38,647 bases of DNA from the NCBI GenBank assembly GCA_004558865.1, contig SFCY01000003.1, forward strand, positions 1 through 38,647, given 5' to 3'. Positions 7,740 through 15,390 of the stretch are shown one piece after another. Source of the stretch: Bacteroidales bacterium (lineage in GTDB: Bacteria > Bacteroidota > Bacteroidia > Bacteroidales > Bacteroidaceae). Numbering within the stretch: position 1 is the stretch's first letter; each line of letters begins with the position of its first letter. The position numbers and the translations under genes are program-made. Below the pieces are notes generated by a model. That model saw nothing but the letters and a program-made list of their open reading frames with translations, was not told the origin of the DNA and searched no databases.

Positions 7740-8771
7740 CTACTGGTCGAGTTTGTCGTAGGTCCTATGGCCTTTGGCGTAGTATTGCCAGAGGATGCTG
7801 TGGCGATAGAGAATCTCCGCATCAGGCACGCGCCGCATGGACTGGATGCGCTCCCTGTCGGCCTCGAAATCCTTGCGCCAGCGTTTGAAGGCGCAGCGTG
7901 CCTTGACGACGGCCTTGAAGTCGCCCCAGTTGCGCCCGAGGATGAGCATTTCGAAGGCGGCCAGATAATCCAGGAACCAGCGTCGGCGCATGACGGCCCT
8001 CAGCCGGTTGGATTCCACGTTCTTGTAGATCATCGTCAGGTTGTTGCGGAAGTTGAGATAAGTCTTCATGGGATTGCCCTTGGGCAGGGTTCCGCCTCCC
8101 ACATGGTAGACCTTGCTTTGGGGGATGACCATGATGTGGCGGCCCATGATGCGCAGCCGCCAGCAGAGGTCTATCTCCTCGTTGTGGGCGAAGAAGCGGG
8201 GGTCGAGGCCTCCCGCGTCCCAGTAGTCTTTTTTGCGGATGAGCAGGCAGGCTCCCGTGCCCCATGCCAAGAGGTCGGGGGTGTCGTACTGTCCGTTGTC
8301 GGCTTCCACGGTCTCGAACATCCGTCCGCGGCAGAAGGGATAGCCCAGGCAGTCGAGCTTGCCCCCACTGGCGCCGGCGTATTCAAACCTGCCGCGCTCC
8401 GCCATCGACAGCAGCTTGGGCTGGCAAGCGGCGCAGTCGTTGTGGGAGTCCATATAGTCGAGCAGGGGGCGCAGCCAGTGGTTGGTCACCTCCACGTCGG
8501 AGTTGAGCAGGATGTAGTATTCGGCGTCGACTTGTTTCAGCGCGCGGTTGTAGCCCTCGGCGAATCCATAGTTGCGGTCGAGGACGATGGTGCGCAGCTG
8601 GGGGAAATTGCGGCCGAGCATCTGCAGGGAGTCGTCGGTGGAGTCGTTGTCGGCGATGATCACCTCAGCCTCGTCGCGGGAGCATTCCACCACGTTGGGC
8701 AGGTATTCCTGCATCATCTTGCTGCCGTTCCAGTTGAGGATCACGATGGCGGCCTTCTTGTTGTCTTCCAT
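7740..8771 (-). CDS. Family 2 glycosyltransferase, rhamnosyltransferase-like
   Basis: A 343-residue GT-A fold enzyme. It opens with AAIVILNWNGSKMM and the nucleotide-sugar binding strand VIIADNDSTDDS near 36-47. The metal-binding region is LLNSDVEV near 92-99, and an acceptor-side FFAHNEEIDLCWRLR motif lies near 190-205. This layout is typical of WbbL-like rhamnosyl or related transferases that extend cell-surface polysaccharides; donor and acceptor are unknown. There is no membrane segment, so it should work on the inner face of the cytoplasmic membrane. Its ATG lies 7 bases past the mtaB stop, so the two are co-transcribed although functionally unrelated. Confidence 0.93.
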   Translation of the reverse strand: MEDNKKAAIVILNWNGSKMMQEYLPNVVECSRDEAEVIIADNDSTDDSLQMLGRNFPQLRTIVLDRNYGFAEGYNRALKQVDAEYYILLNSDVEVTNHWLRPLLDYMDSHNDCAACQPKLLSMAERGRFEYAGASGGKLDCLGYPFCRGRMFETVEADNGQYDTPDLLAWGTGACLLIRKKDYWDAGGLDPRFFAHNEEIDLCWRLRIMGRHIMVIPQSKVYHVGGGTLPKGNPMKTYLNFRNNLTMIYKNVESNRLRAVMRRRWFLDYLAAFEMLILGRNWGDFKAVVKARCAFKRWRKDFEADRERIQSMRRVPDAEILYRHSILWQYYAKGHRTYDKLDQ

Positions 8772-8778
8772 AATTTCT

Positions 8779-10155
8779 TTATAGGATTTCGGCGCGCAGG
8801 GCGTCCTTCTTCATGTTGAACTCCCCGAGGCGGACACGGAGAATCTCGTTGTCGTATTCTTCCTTGGCCAGTCGGGCTGGCAGCTCCACGCGGATGTAGT
8901 TGCGCGTGAATCCATGCATGGGCCTACCGGGGGCGGCCTTCTCGAAGAGCACTTCCGCCTCCTGGCCGATGTGCGCGGCATAGAAGTCGTGAGTCTTTCT
9001 GTCGGAGAGGGCGAGCAGCCGTTTGGAGCGTGCCTTCTTCTCCTTATCGTCCACCACGTATGGGATGGCGAGGGCCGATGTGCCGGGGCGCTCGCTGTAG
9101 GGGAAGACGTGGAGCTGGGTGACTGGCAGGGCGGCAAGGAAGTCGTAGCATTCCTCGAAGTTCTCGGGGTGCTCTCCGCGGCATCCCACCATCACGTCCA
9201 CCCCGATGAAGGCGTCGGGCATCTGCTCCTTGATGAGTCGGATCTTGTGGGCGAAGAGGCTGCTGTCGTAGCGTCGGTGCATCAGCTTCAGCACTGCGTC
9301 GCTTCCGCTTTGGAGAGGGATGTGGAAATGGGGCATGAAGGCCCTCGACTGCGCGCAGTAGCTGATGAGCTGGTCACTCAGCAGGTCGGGTTCCAGAGAG
9401 GATATGCGGTAGCGCATGATGCCCTCCACCCGGTCGAGCGCCTTCACCAAGTCGAGGAAGCTCTCATGGGTGGTCTTTCCGAAGTCACCGATGTTGACGC
9501 CGGTGATGACAATCTCCTTTCCTCCCTCGCCGGCGGCTTGCTCTGCCTGGGCCACGAGCGACGCTATGGTGGGGTTGCGCGAGAATCCGCGCGCGTAGGG
9601 AATGGTGCAGTAGGTGCAGAAGTAGTCGCAGCCGTCCTGCACCTTCAGGAAATAGCGCGTGCGGTTGCCGCGCGAGCATGAGGGCTGGAACGATTTGATG
9701 TCTTTGGTCTTCACCGAATGGTAGAGGCCTCCCTCGCCGTTTGCGTCGTTGTGGGCTGCGCCTGGGGCGTTGGCTGGGAGCTGGCGCATCGTCCACGCGT
9801 CGTTGAGATACTGGATGAGGTTGGCCTTCTCGTTGCTCCCCAACACCAGGTCGACGCCGGGAATCTTGGCCACTGCCGCCGGCTCCAACTGCGCGTAGCA
9901 GCCTGTCACGACCATGAAGGCGTTGGGATTCTCGCGTGCCGCCCGATGGATGAGCTGCCGGCACTTGTGGTCGGCCTCGCCGGTTACGGAGCAGGTGTTG
10001 ATGAGGCACAGGTCGGCTGGCTCGGTCTTCTCTGCCTCTGTCATGCCCATCTCGCGGAGCGAGCGCGCAAAGGTGGAAGTCTCTGAGAAGTTGAGCTTGC
10101 AGCCCAACGTGAAGTATTTGGCTTTCTTGCCTTGGAAAATGCTTGTATCTATCAT
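8779..10155 (-). CDS. mtaB: tRNA t6A37 methylthiotransferase MtaB
   Basis: A 458-residue radical-SAM enzyme that converts N6-threonylcarbamoyladenosine-37 of tRNA to its 2-methylthio form. The N-terminal MTTase domain has its three cluster cysteines in LGCKLN (Cys19), INTCSVT (Cys55) and TGCYAQ (Cys86). The radical-SAM CxxxCxxC is CDYFCTYC (Cys176, 180, 183). A TRAM-like domain forms the last 60 or so residues. LGCKLN and NTCSVT favour MtaB over RimO or MiaB. The frame is open to 10431, but MIDTSIF at 10155 fits family starts and lies downstream of the promoter at 10282-10315. The leader of about 120 bases contains a perfect AT palindrome (10197-10211). Confidence 0.93.
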   Translation of the reverse strand: MIDTSIFQGKKAKYFTLGCKLNFSETSTFARSLREMGMTEAEKTEPADLCLINTCSVTGEADHKCRQLIHRAARENPNAFMVVTGCYAQLEPAAVAKIPGVDLVLGSNEKANLIQYLNDAWTMRQLPANAPGAAHNDANGEGGLYHSVKTKDIKSFQPSCSRGNRTRYFLKVQDGCDYFCTYCTIPYARGFSRNPTIASLVAQAEQAAGEGGKEIVITGVNIGDFGKTTHESFLDLVKALDRVEGIMRYRISSLEPDLLSDQLISYCAQSRAFMPHFHIPLQSGSDAVLKLMHRRYDSSLFAHKIRLIKEQMPDAFIGVDVMVGCRGEHPENFEECYDFLAALPVTQLHVFPYSERPGTSALAIPYVVDDKEKKARSKRLLALSDRKTHDFYAAHIGQEAEVLFEKAAPGRPMHGFTRNYIRVELPARLAKEEYDNEILRVRLGEFNMKKDALRAEIL

Positions 10156-10196
10156 GCGTCGTTGTTTGAAGTCGAAACCGTGCCTCGCGCGTACCT

Positions 10197-10211
10197 TATA
10201 TATTATATATA
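10197..10211. repeat. AT palindrome in the mtaB leader
   Basis: TATATAT-T-ATATATA is a perfect 15-base palindrome in the 5' leader between the mtaB promoter and start codon. It may be an operator or simply AT-rich sequence. Confidence 0.3.
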
Positions 10212-10281
10212 GGGCCTTTGGCCGAATGCAGCGGTCAGAGGCCGGCAGGGGCTGGCTGGCGGGCGGCTGCGCCTTTTGTTG

Positions 10282-10315
10282 TGCAAAGATACTGCAAATC
10301 GGGTGAAGAACAAAA
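10282..10315 (-). promoter_or_regulatory. Promoter of mtaB, near-duplicate of the engB promoter
   Basis: Minus-strand -7 element TATCTTTG (10284-10291) and -33 TTTG (10311-10314), 19 bases apart. About 29 of 34 bases match the engB promoter at 3926-3959, including most of the spacer. Confidence 0.75.
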
Positions 10316-10557
10316 CAAACGGTTTGTTTTTTGTCCCATGACGGCTTGCCCAGAGCAGGAACCGTCCTTGATGCCTGCCTCCAAACAAACTGTTGAATAC
10401 ACAAAAAGGTGGATTCAGAAGCCCTGTGCAAAAGCTTGCGCTTACTTTAACGTTTGTTAGCAGTGTGCAATGTGTTGTAAATCAAACGCTTGCGAAAAAG
10501 TTACAGAAAAGGCTAAAAAAAAGAAGAAAAAAGTTATCGCTGTATTAAAAAAATAGC

Positions 10558-10565
10558 TACCTTTG
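10558..10565 (+). promoter_or_regulatory. -7 promoter element of the small lipoprotein gene
   Basis: TACCTTTG matches TAnnTTTG, 51 bases before the ATG. The region upstream is strongly A-rich. No clear -33 box is seen. Confidence 0.6.
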
Positions 10566-10616
10566 CAGTGTTTTAATAAACAAATGATTGTTTTACAGAT
10601 TTAAAAAGCAAAGAAA

Positions 10617-10826
10617 ATGAAGAAATTAGTTTTGATGTTCGTAGCTATCGCAGCTATGTCTTTCGCATCTTGCAACGGTAACAAGCAGGCAGCTCCTGCA
10701 ACAGACTCTGTGGCTGATTCTGCAATGACCGACTCTACAGCCGATTCTACAGCAGCTTCCACCGACTCTACAGCTGACTCTACAGCTGCTCCCGCTGCTG
10801 CTGACACTGCCGCTCAGGCTCAGTAA
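10617..10826 (+). CDS. Small Ala/Ser/Thr/Asp-repeat lipoprotein
   Basis: A 69-residue lipoprotein. MKKLVLMFVAIAAMSFASC is a type II signal peptide ending in lipobox FASC with Cys19 as the lipidated residue. The mature part is about 50 residues made almost wholly of A, D, S and T in repeats of the form DSTADSTA, so it is probably disordered. The DNA repeats as well, with recurring GACTCTACAGC-type units, so copy number may vary between strains. It has its own promoter (10558-10565) and a strong terminator (10859-10894), so it is monocistronic. The compact strong-expression layout suggests an abundant small envelope lipoprotein; no function is known to me. Confidence 0.85.
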   Translation: MKKLVLMFVAIAAMSFASCNGNKQAAPATDSVADSAMTDSTADSTAASTDSTADSTAAPAAADTAAQAQ

Positions 10827-10858
10827 TTTGCGAAAGCGAACAGAAAATTTGAGAAACG

Positions 10859-10894
10859 CCGCCAGACTCTTTGTAGAGTCTGGCGGTTTTTTTT
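10859..10894 (+). terminator. Rho-independent terminator of the small lipoprotein gene
   Basis: A 12-bp stem (CCGCCAGACTCT, 10859-10870, with 10875-10886), a TTGT loop and eight T's (10887-10894). This is a textbook intrinsic terminator 32 bases after the stop codon. Confidence 0.92.
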
Positions 10895-11487
10895 GTTTCT
10901 GTCCGTCAACGTCGGTTTCGCGTTTCTTTTTTCTGCGCGCCTTGTCCTTAGGGCGTGGCTGTAGGCGTTCCTGTCCACAGGCTCAGGCCATGGGTGCGGA
11001 ACTCATATCAGGTTTTCATCCATGCTTTCCAAGCGAATCTTCTTTGGGACGAAGGTGTGTGGAGGCCAACCCTCCTGCATCGTCTCGTCGCCGCTTGCCC
11101 AAGATGTGTGGCAGTTGCCACGAATAATCGTGCCAGTTGTCACGGACTATCGTGGCAATTGTCACAGACTATCGTGCCAACTGTCACGAATGTTGTATTC
11201 AGCTTGAAGAGCTGGCAAACTGCCTTTTCGGCAGCCGTCATCCTCTCCCTGCGCGAGCCACCGATTGAGGACTGAGCCTTTGTTTTCCTCGTTTCGGATA
11301 TTGCCATGGGCGATGCGTTTCCCGCAAAAGCCCCTTGCGGCCATGGTGTTGGGGGCCTGTCCAGGTTGCTGCATGGAGGTTTGTGGAGGAGTCTCCGCTG
11401 GTCGAATGCAGCCCCATCCTCGATTCTTTCCATGATTCCGCCTGCTCCCGTTCATGCGGGGAACAAGGCGATTTTGCACACGAAAAA
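10895..11487. other. Gene-free intergenic region
   Basis: No frame here shows a recognisable protein, signal peptide or family motif. The frames that cross it differ in length only by chance and run through the non-triplet 22-bp tandem repeat at 11108-11195. Apart from that repeat I see nothing I can name. Confidence 0.6.
11108..11195. repeat. Four-copy 22-bp tandem repeat with a palindromic core
   Basis: Four contiguous 22-bp units start at 11108, 11130, 11152 and 11174. Each begins with a near-palindromic 14-bp core of the form GTGsCArTTGyCAC (fourth copy GTGCCAACTGTCAC), followed by 8 bp close to GACTATC. Two middle copies are the most alike. Twenty-two base pairs is about two helical turns, so all cores face the same side of the helix. 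There are no unique spacers, so it is not a CRISPR array. Confidence 0.9.
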
Positions 11488-11521
11488 ACGCATTGCAGGG
11501 AGTGCAATCCCCGCAATGCGT
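11488..11521 (-). terminator. Rho-independent terminator of panC-panD
   Basis: On the minus strand ACGCATTGC (11513-11521) and GCAATGCGT (11488-11496) form the stem, with inner GGG/CCC pairs possible. The stem is followed by a T-run (bases 11483-11488 read as T on that strand). It lies about 40 bases past the panD stop. Confidence 0.85.
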
Positions 11522-11559
11522 GTATGATGGCGATGGGAAATTTACCCCAGCGCTTGGAG

Positions 11560-11904
11560 TCAGAGTTTGTTGCCAGCCTTCGGAAACACCACTGTCGGCT
11601 TGAAGTGCTTGGCCTCCTCGAAGTCCATCAGCGCGTAGCTGATGATGATGACCTCGTCGCCCACCTGGACCTTTCGCGCTGCGGCGCCGTTGAGGCAGAT
11701 GCTGCCCGACCCACGCTCGCCTGCGATGATGTAGGTTTCGAAGCGCTCGCCGTTGTTGTTGTCCACAATCTGCACTTTCTCGCCGGCTATCATGCTGGCT
11801 GCGTCCATCAGATCCTGGTCGATGGTGATGGATCCCATATAGTGGAGGTTGGCCTCCGTGACCGTGGCGCAATGAAGCTTTGATTTCAACACTTCTATCA
11901 TCAT
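11560..11904 (-). CDS. panD: Aspartate 1-decarboxylase
   Basis: A 114-residue pyruvoyl-dependent enzyme that converts L-aspartate to beta-alanine for pantothenate synthesis. The self-cleavage site is YMGS with Gly24-Ser25; Ser25 becomes the pyruvoyl group. Tyr58 (ETYII) is the conserved active-site tyrosine and NGAAAR supplies the conserved core turn. The length is typical of unprocessed PanD. The start overlaps the panC stop by 4 bases (ATGA), which indicates translational coupling, so the two precursor-supplying enzymes are made together. An intrinsic terminator follows at 11488-11521. Confidence 0.97.
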   Translation of the reverse strand: MMIEVLKSKLHCATVTEANLHYMGSITIDQDLMDAASMIAGEKVQIVDNNNGERFETYIIAGERGSGSICLNGAAARKVQVGDEVIIISYALMDFEEAKHFKPTVVFPKAGNKL

Positions 11905-12755
11905 GCCTGTTTGTATTTGATGTGGTCGATGAGTCGTATGGGCGTATGTCCGCAGTTGACTGTGATGCAGCCCACGACGTAGTTGCTGTCGTTCCAGTCG
12001 TTGACATCAAGCAGCGTGTTGCCGTCAACAATCTCGAAGTATTCGGTTTCGAGTCCGTCGATAGCGTTGATGTCGGCCACCACCTTGTCGTGTGTGTCCT
12101 TCACGGAGTGGTCCTTGGCGTAGTCGACGCTCTCCTTGAGCACCCTGTAGATGTTGGGGGCGATGGCGCGCTCCTCGGGGGTGAGGAGCGAGTTGCGTGA
12201 GCTCATGGCCAGGCCGTCGGGCTTGCGCACGATGGGGCACTCCACGATTTCCACGTTCATGTTGATGTACTTCACGAGTCGTTTCACCACGGCGATTTGT
12301 TGCCAGTCCTTCTCGCCGAAGTAGGCGCGGTCGGGCCTTACGATGTAGAAAAGTCGGCTCACCACTTGGCAGACGCCATTGAAGTGGCCGGGCCGCTTGG
12401 CTCCCTCCATGACGCTTGTCACCGGCGGGAAGTCGAAGTGGCGCTTGTCGGGAGTGGGGTACATCTCCTTCACCGACGGAGCGAAAACATAGTCGGCATG
12501 GCATTCTTCCAAAAGTTTGCAGTCGGCATCCAAATTTCTCGGGTAGCGTTCCAAATCGCCCTTGTCGTTGAATTGAGTGGGGTTGAGGAAGACGGAGACG
12601 ACGGTGACATCGTTGTCTTCCACGCTGCGCTTCACGAGTGAGGCGTGACCCTGATGCAGAGCTCCCATGGTGGGCACCAAACCAATCTTCTTACCTTCTT
12701 TGCGCACTTCGAAGAGTTCGTTCTGAAGGTCTACAATCTTTTCGAATAATTTCAT
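11901..12755 (-). CDS. panC: Pantothenate synthetase
   Basis: A 284-residue enzyme that joins pantoate and beta-alanine with ATP to form pantothenate. The N-terminal HIGH-like motif is seen in PTMGALHQGHASL (28-40). The KMSKS-like loop is RKPDGLAMSSRNSLL near 185-199, and FGEKDWQQ near 150 binds pantoate and ATP. The frame is open to 12830, but MKLFEKI at 12755 matches the family start. It overlaps panD by 4 bases and is divergent from the GT5-like gene. PanB is not in this window. Confidence 0.97.
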   Translation of the reverse strand: MKLFEKIVDLQNELFEVRKEGKKIGLVPTMGALHQGHASLVKRSVEDNDVTVVSVFLNPTQFNDKGDLERYPRNLDADCKLLEECHADYVFAPSVKEMYPTPDKRHFDFPPVTSVMEGAKRPGHFNGVCQVVSRLFYIVRPDRAYFGEKDWQQIAVVKRLVKYINMNVEIVECPIVRKPDGLAMSSRNSLLTPEERAIAPNIYRVLKESVDYAKDHSVKDTHDKVVADINAIDGLETEYFEIVDGNTLLDVNDWNDSNYVVGCITVNCGHTPIRLIDHIKYKQA

Positions 12756-12776
12756 CGTGTATTGTTTTATCAAGTG

Positions 12777-12784
12777 CAAAGTAA
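12777..12784 (-). promoter_or_regulatory. Weak -7 candidate for panC-panD
   Basis: Minus-strand TTACTTTG differs from TAnnTTTG at one position and ends 21 bases before the panC ATG. No convincing -33 box is seen. Confidence 0.35.
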
Positions 12785-12889
12785 CAACTTTTTTGTTGAA
12801 TAAGAAAGAAATATTATGAAAATATGCCAATAAATCTTTCTAAAAAAGGTTTTGTCGCGAGCAGGTGCGTTTTTCTCAACTTTTTTTAG

Positions 12890-12897
12890 TAACTTTG
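12890..12897 (+). promoter_or_regulatory. -7 element of the half-size GT5 gene
   Basis: TAACTTTG matches TAnnTTTG, 20 bases before the ATG at 12918. It is divergent from panC. Confidence 0.6.
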
Positions 12898-12917
12898 CAA
12901 TGTTAATAGAGTGCATT

Positions 12918-13727
12918 ATGGCTAAAAAAGTATTATTCATCAACCAGGAAATCATCCCTTATGTGCCAGAGACAGAAATGTCCCGGATGGGTAAGTTGTT
13001 GCCGGAGAAGACCCAGAGCGACGGGTTTGAAATCCGGACATTCATGCCCAAATGGGGAAACATCAACGAACGTCGCGGCCAGTTACATGAGGTGATAAGA
13101 CTCTCGGGGATGAATCTCATCATCAATGATACCGATCATCCATTGATCATCAAGGTGGCCAGTATTCCCACGTCGCGCATCCAAGTGTATTTCATTGATA
13201 ATGACGACTACTTCATGAAGCGTGCGGCCATGACGGCCGACGATGCCGGCAACGAGTATGCCGACAACGGCGAGCGTGCCATCTTCTTCGCGCGCGGCGT
13301 GCTGGAGACGGTTAAGAAGCTGCGCTGGACTCCAGACGTCATCCACTGTCAAGGCTGGATGAGTGCCGTGGTGCCTCTCTATGTGAAGACAGCCTATCAT
13401 GACGAGCCCTCGTTCGCCAACTCCAAGGTGGTGACCTCGCTCTTCACGAGCCAACTGAAGGGTGGCCTCAGCGACGGCTTCAAGCAGAACGTCGTGTTCA
13501 AGTCGGCGACAGCCGAGCTGCTGAAAGGCTACAACGACAAGTTCGACTTCATGGAGCTGGGCAAGTTGGCCGTCGACTTCAGCGACGCCGTGGTGCAGGC
13601 CAGCGCCGACGTCAATGCCGACCTGCTTCAGTATGCCAAGGGCAAGGACCTGCCGGTGATGGACTATCCCGGTGAGGACTTTGGGTCGGCTTACTCTGAG
13701 TTTTACAAACAAATCATTCAGGACTGA
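12918..13727 (+). CDS. Glycogen/starch synthase N-terminal domain protein
   Basis: A 269-residue protein resembling only the N-terminal half of GT5 glycogen synthases. It opens with KKVLFINQEIIPYVPETEMS, where active GlgA has an ADP-glucose-binding KTGGL motif; that motif is missing. DVIHCQGWMSAVVPLYVK (about 135-152) matches the conserved DVIHAHDW segment. There is no C-terminal GT-B domain, so it cannot bind the donor as GlgA does and is probably not a synthase. Proteins of this size next to panC and DUF4270 genes are, as I recall, a recurring Bacteroidales arrangement. It has its own promoter and the DUF4270 gene follows after 45 bases. A regulatory or sugar-sensing role is speculation. 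Confidence 0.82.
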   Translation: MAKKVLFINQEIIPYVPETEMSRMGKLLPEKTQSDGFEIRTFMPKWGNINERRGQLHEVIRLSGMNLIINDTDHPLIIKVASIPTSRIQVYFIDNDDYFMKRAAMTADDAGNEYADNGERAIFFARGVLETVKKLRWTPDVIHCQGWMSAVVPLYVKTAYHDEPSFANSKVVTSLFTSQLKGGLSDGFKQNVVFKSATAELLKGYNDKFDFMELGKLAVDFSDAVVQASADVNADLLQYAKGKDLPVMDYPGEDFGSAYSEFYKQIIQD

Positions 13728-13772
13728 CCGGCATGTGTCAGTAACGACAAACAGAAGATTGACAATTTTCTT

Positions 13773-15194
13773 ATGAGCATCAAATATATTGCCGGCCTCG
13801 CTGTGGCTCTTCTCACTCTCTTTTCTTGTGACGACACCACCGACACCATCGGCGGCTCGCTGATTGGCTGCGGTGACGCCATAGAGACGGGCACCGACAC
13901 TTTCGTGGTGGCCACGCAGTCGGTGGTGGCCGATTCTGTGCTGTCGCGCAACACCACAGGCTATTTGGGCAGAATCAAGGACCCTGAGACCGGAGCTTAC
14001 GTGGAAGGTGACTTTATGACCCAGTTTCATGTGATTGAGGATTACAGCCTATTCATGAACCGCGACTTCATCAAGAGCGAATGGAAAGGCGACGTCAGCG
14101 CCGACTCCTGCGAGCTGTTGTTCTATTATTCCAACTTCTATGGCGACTCGCTTGCCTCCATGAAGGCCCGCGTGTATGAGATGGACAAGCCCATGGTGGA
14201 GGGAACCAACTACTATTCAGACTTCGACCCCATGAAGGCAGGCCTGATCCGCAAGAATGGATTCGCCGTGGACAAGGTGTATTCCATCACCAACCTCTCG
14301 CAGAGCACCTCCGAACGCTACAACTCCAACTATGTGCCTTATTTCCGCATTCCGCTCAACGACCCTTACACCGACAAGAACGGCGTGACCTACAACAATT
14401 TCGGCACTTACCTCATGAGGATGTATTACAGCCATCCCGAATACTTCAAGAACTCTGTGGCCTTGGCCAACCATGTGATTCCCGGCGTGTTCATCAAGCA
14501 TGTCAGCGGACTGGGCTCTATGGCATACATCAACTCTGTGAGGCTGCTGACCTATTATGACTATCAGCAGAACGACAGCGTGGGCGCCGTATACGCGTCG
14601 CTCGATGGCACGGAAGAGGTGTTGCAGGCCTCGACCATAACCAACGACAAGGGCGTCGTCGACCGTCTGGCCGCCGACAACAGCTGCACCTATCTGAAGA
14701 CACCCGCCGGCATCTTCACGGAGGTTACTTTCCCCGTGGACGAGATCTTGGGCGGCTCCCACAGCCATGACAGCATCAGCAGCGCGCGGCTCGTGCTGCA
14801 GCGCATCAATTCGGAGACTACAAGCGACTATGCCCTCAATCCGCCCTCAACGGTGCTGATTGTCCCCAAGGACAGCCTCTACTCCTTCTTCGAGAACAAG
14901 GAGATAGCCAACAGCCGGTATACATTCCTGGCCAACTACAGCAGCACCGACAACACCTACACGTTTAACAATATATCTGGTTTGGTGAGATTCATGAAGA
15001 CGAGGAAGGGATTGTCGGCAGACTGGAACAAGGCCATCGTCGTGCCTGTCAGCACAACCACCACGACGGTGAACCAGTCGGCCTATATCACCTCTGTTGT
15101 CCACGACATGTCGCTCACGAGCACTCGCCTTGTTGGTGGAAGCGGCACGACGCGCCCCGTGAGGCTCACCGTGATATACAGCAAGTTCAAGTGA
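13773..15194 (+). CDS. DUF4270 family lipoprotein
   Basis: A 473-residue lipoprotein of the Bacteroidetes DUF4270 family, recognised from its start (CDDTTDTIGGSLIG) and its ends of beta-rich segments such as SARLVLQRIN. The signal peptide ends in the lipobox LFSC with Cys19. CDD after cleavage is acidic, in line with export signals of surface lipoproteins in this phylum, so it may face outward. Function is unknown. The gene lies 45 bases after the half-GT5 gene, and its stop codon TGA overlaps the ATG of a 42-aa gene (TGATG), so these are co-translated. Confidence 0.88.
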   Translation: MSIKYIAGLAVALLTLFSCDDTTDTIGGSLIGCGDAIETGTDTFVVATQSVVADSVLSRNTTGYLGRIKDPETGAYVEGDFMTQFHVIEDYSLFMNRDFIKSEWKGDVSADSCELLFYYSNFYGDSLASMKARVYEMDKPMVEGTNYYSDFDPMKAGLIRKNGFAVDKVYSITNLSQSTSERYNSNYVPYFRIPLNDPYTDKNGVTYNNFGTYLMRMYYSHPEYFKNSVALANHVIPGVFIKHVSGLGSMAYINSVRLLTYYDYQQNDSVGAVYASLDGTEEVLQASTITNDKGVVDRLAADNSCTYLKTPAGIFTEVTFPVDEILGGSHSHDSISSARLVLQRINSETTSDYALNPPSTVLIVPKDSLYSFFENKEIANSRYTFLANYSSTDNTYTFNNISGLVRFMKTRKGLSADWNKAIVVPVSTTTTTVNQSAYITSVVHDMSLTSTRLVGGSGTTRPVRLTVIYSKFK

Positions 15195-15322
15195 TGGCAG
15201 ACAATTTTCTTGAGCGTCGTCAGCGCGACTACGAAGAGCGAAAGGCACGCTGGCTCCAGCAAAAGCATCATCGGCCAATGGCCAAACACCGTATGGAGAG
15301 ACCTGACGACGAGGCTTTATAA
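15194..15322 (+). CDS. 42-residue charged protein of unknown function
   Basis: A 42-codon gene starting at the ATG that overlaps the DUF4270 stop (TGATG). The product begins MADNFLERRQRDYEERKARW and ends in RPDDEAL. It is very rich in Arg, Lys and Glu, with no hydrophobic segment, and should form a charged helix. I recall similarly sized MADN(F/Y)LE- proteins in Bacteroidales, often misannotated, which supports reality. The 4-base-type overlap and the terminator 24 bases downstream (15346-15371) fit a genuine last gene of the operon. Function is unknown; an RNA- or ribosome-binding role would be a guess from charge alone. Confidence 0.72.
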   Translation: MADNFLERRQRDYEERKARWLQQKHHRPMAKHRMERPDDEAL

Positions 15323-15345
15323 ATAAATAAAACAATCTAACGCTG

Positions 15346-15381
15346 AATGGTTGTGCTTCGGCACAACCATTTCTTTTCTTC
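15346..15381 (+). terminator. Rho-independent terminator with UUCG loop
   Basis: An 11-bp perfect stem (AATGGTTGTGC with GCACAACCATT, 15346-15371) closed by a C(TTCG)G tetraloop, followed by TCTTTTCTT. It ends the DUF4270 operon. Confidence 0.9.
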
Positions 15382-15390
15382 TGACTGAGT

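Noticed and set aside
7701..8819. A 372-codon plus-strand frame over the GT2 gene
   Set aside because: The minus strand encodes a clear glycosyltransferase with all motifs; the opposite frame has none.
10218..10460. An 80-codon frame between mtaB and the small lipoprotein
   Set aside because: It overlaps the mtaB promoter and low-complexity sequence and has no protein-like features.
11108..11195. CRISPR array
   Set aside because: The 22-bp units are contiguous with no unique spacers and no cas genes are nearby.
11162..12031. A 289-codon minus-strand frame across panD, its terminator and the 22-bp repeats
   Set aside because: It crosses a strong intrinsic terminator and is out of frame with PanD, which is certain.
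13083..14030. A 315-codon minus-strand frame over the GT5-like and DUF4270 genes
   Set aside because: It spans two real plus-strand genes and the gap between them, with no family resemblance.
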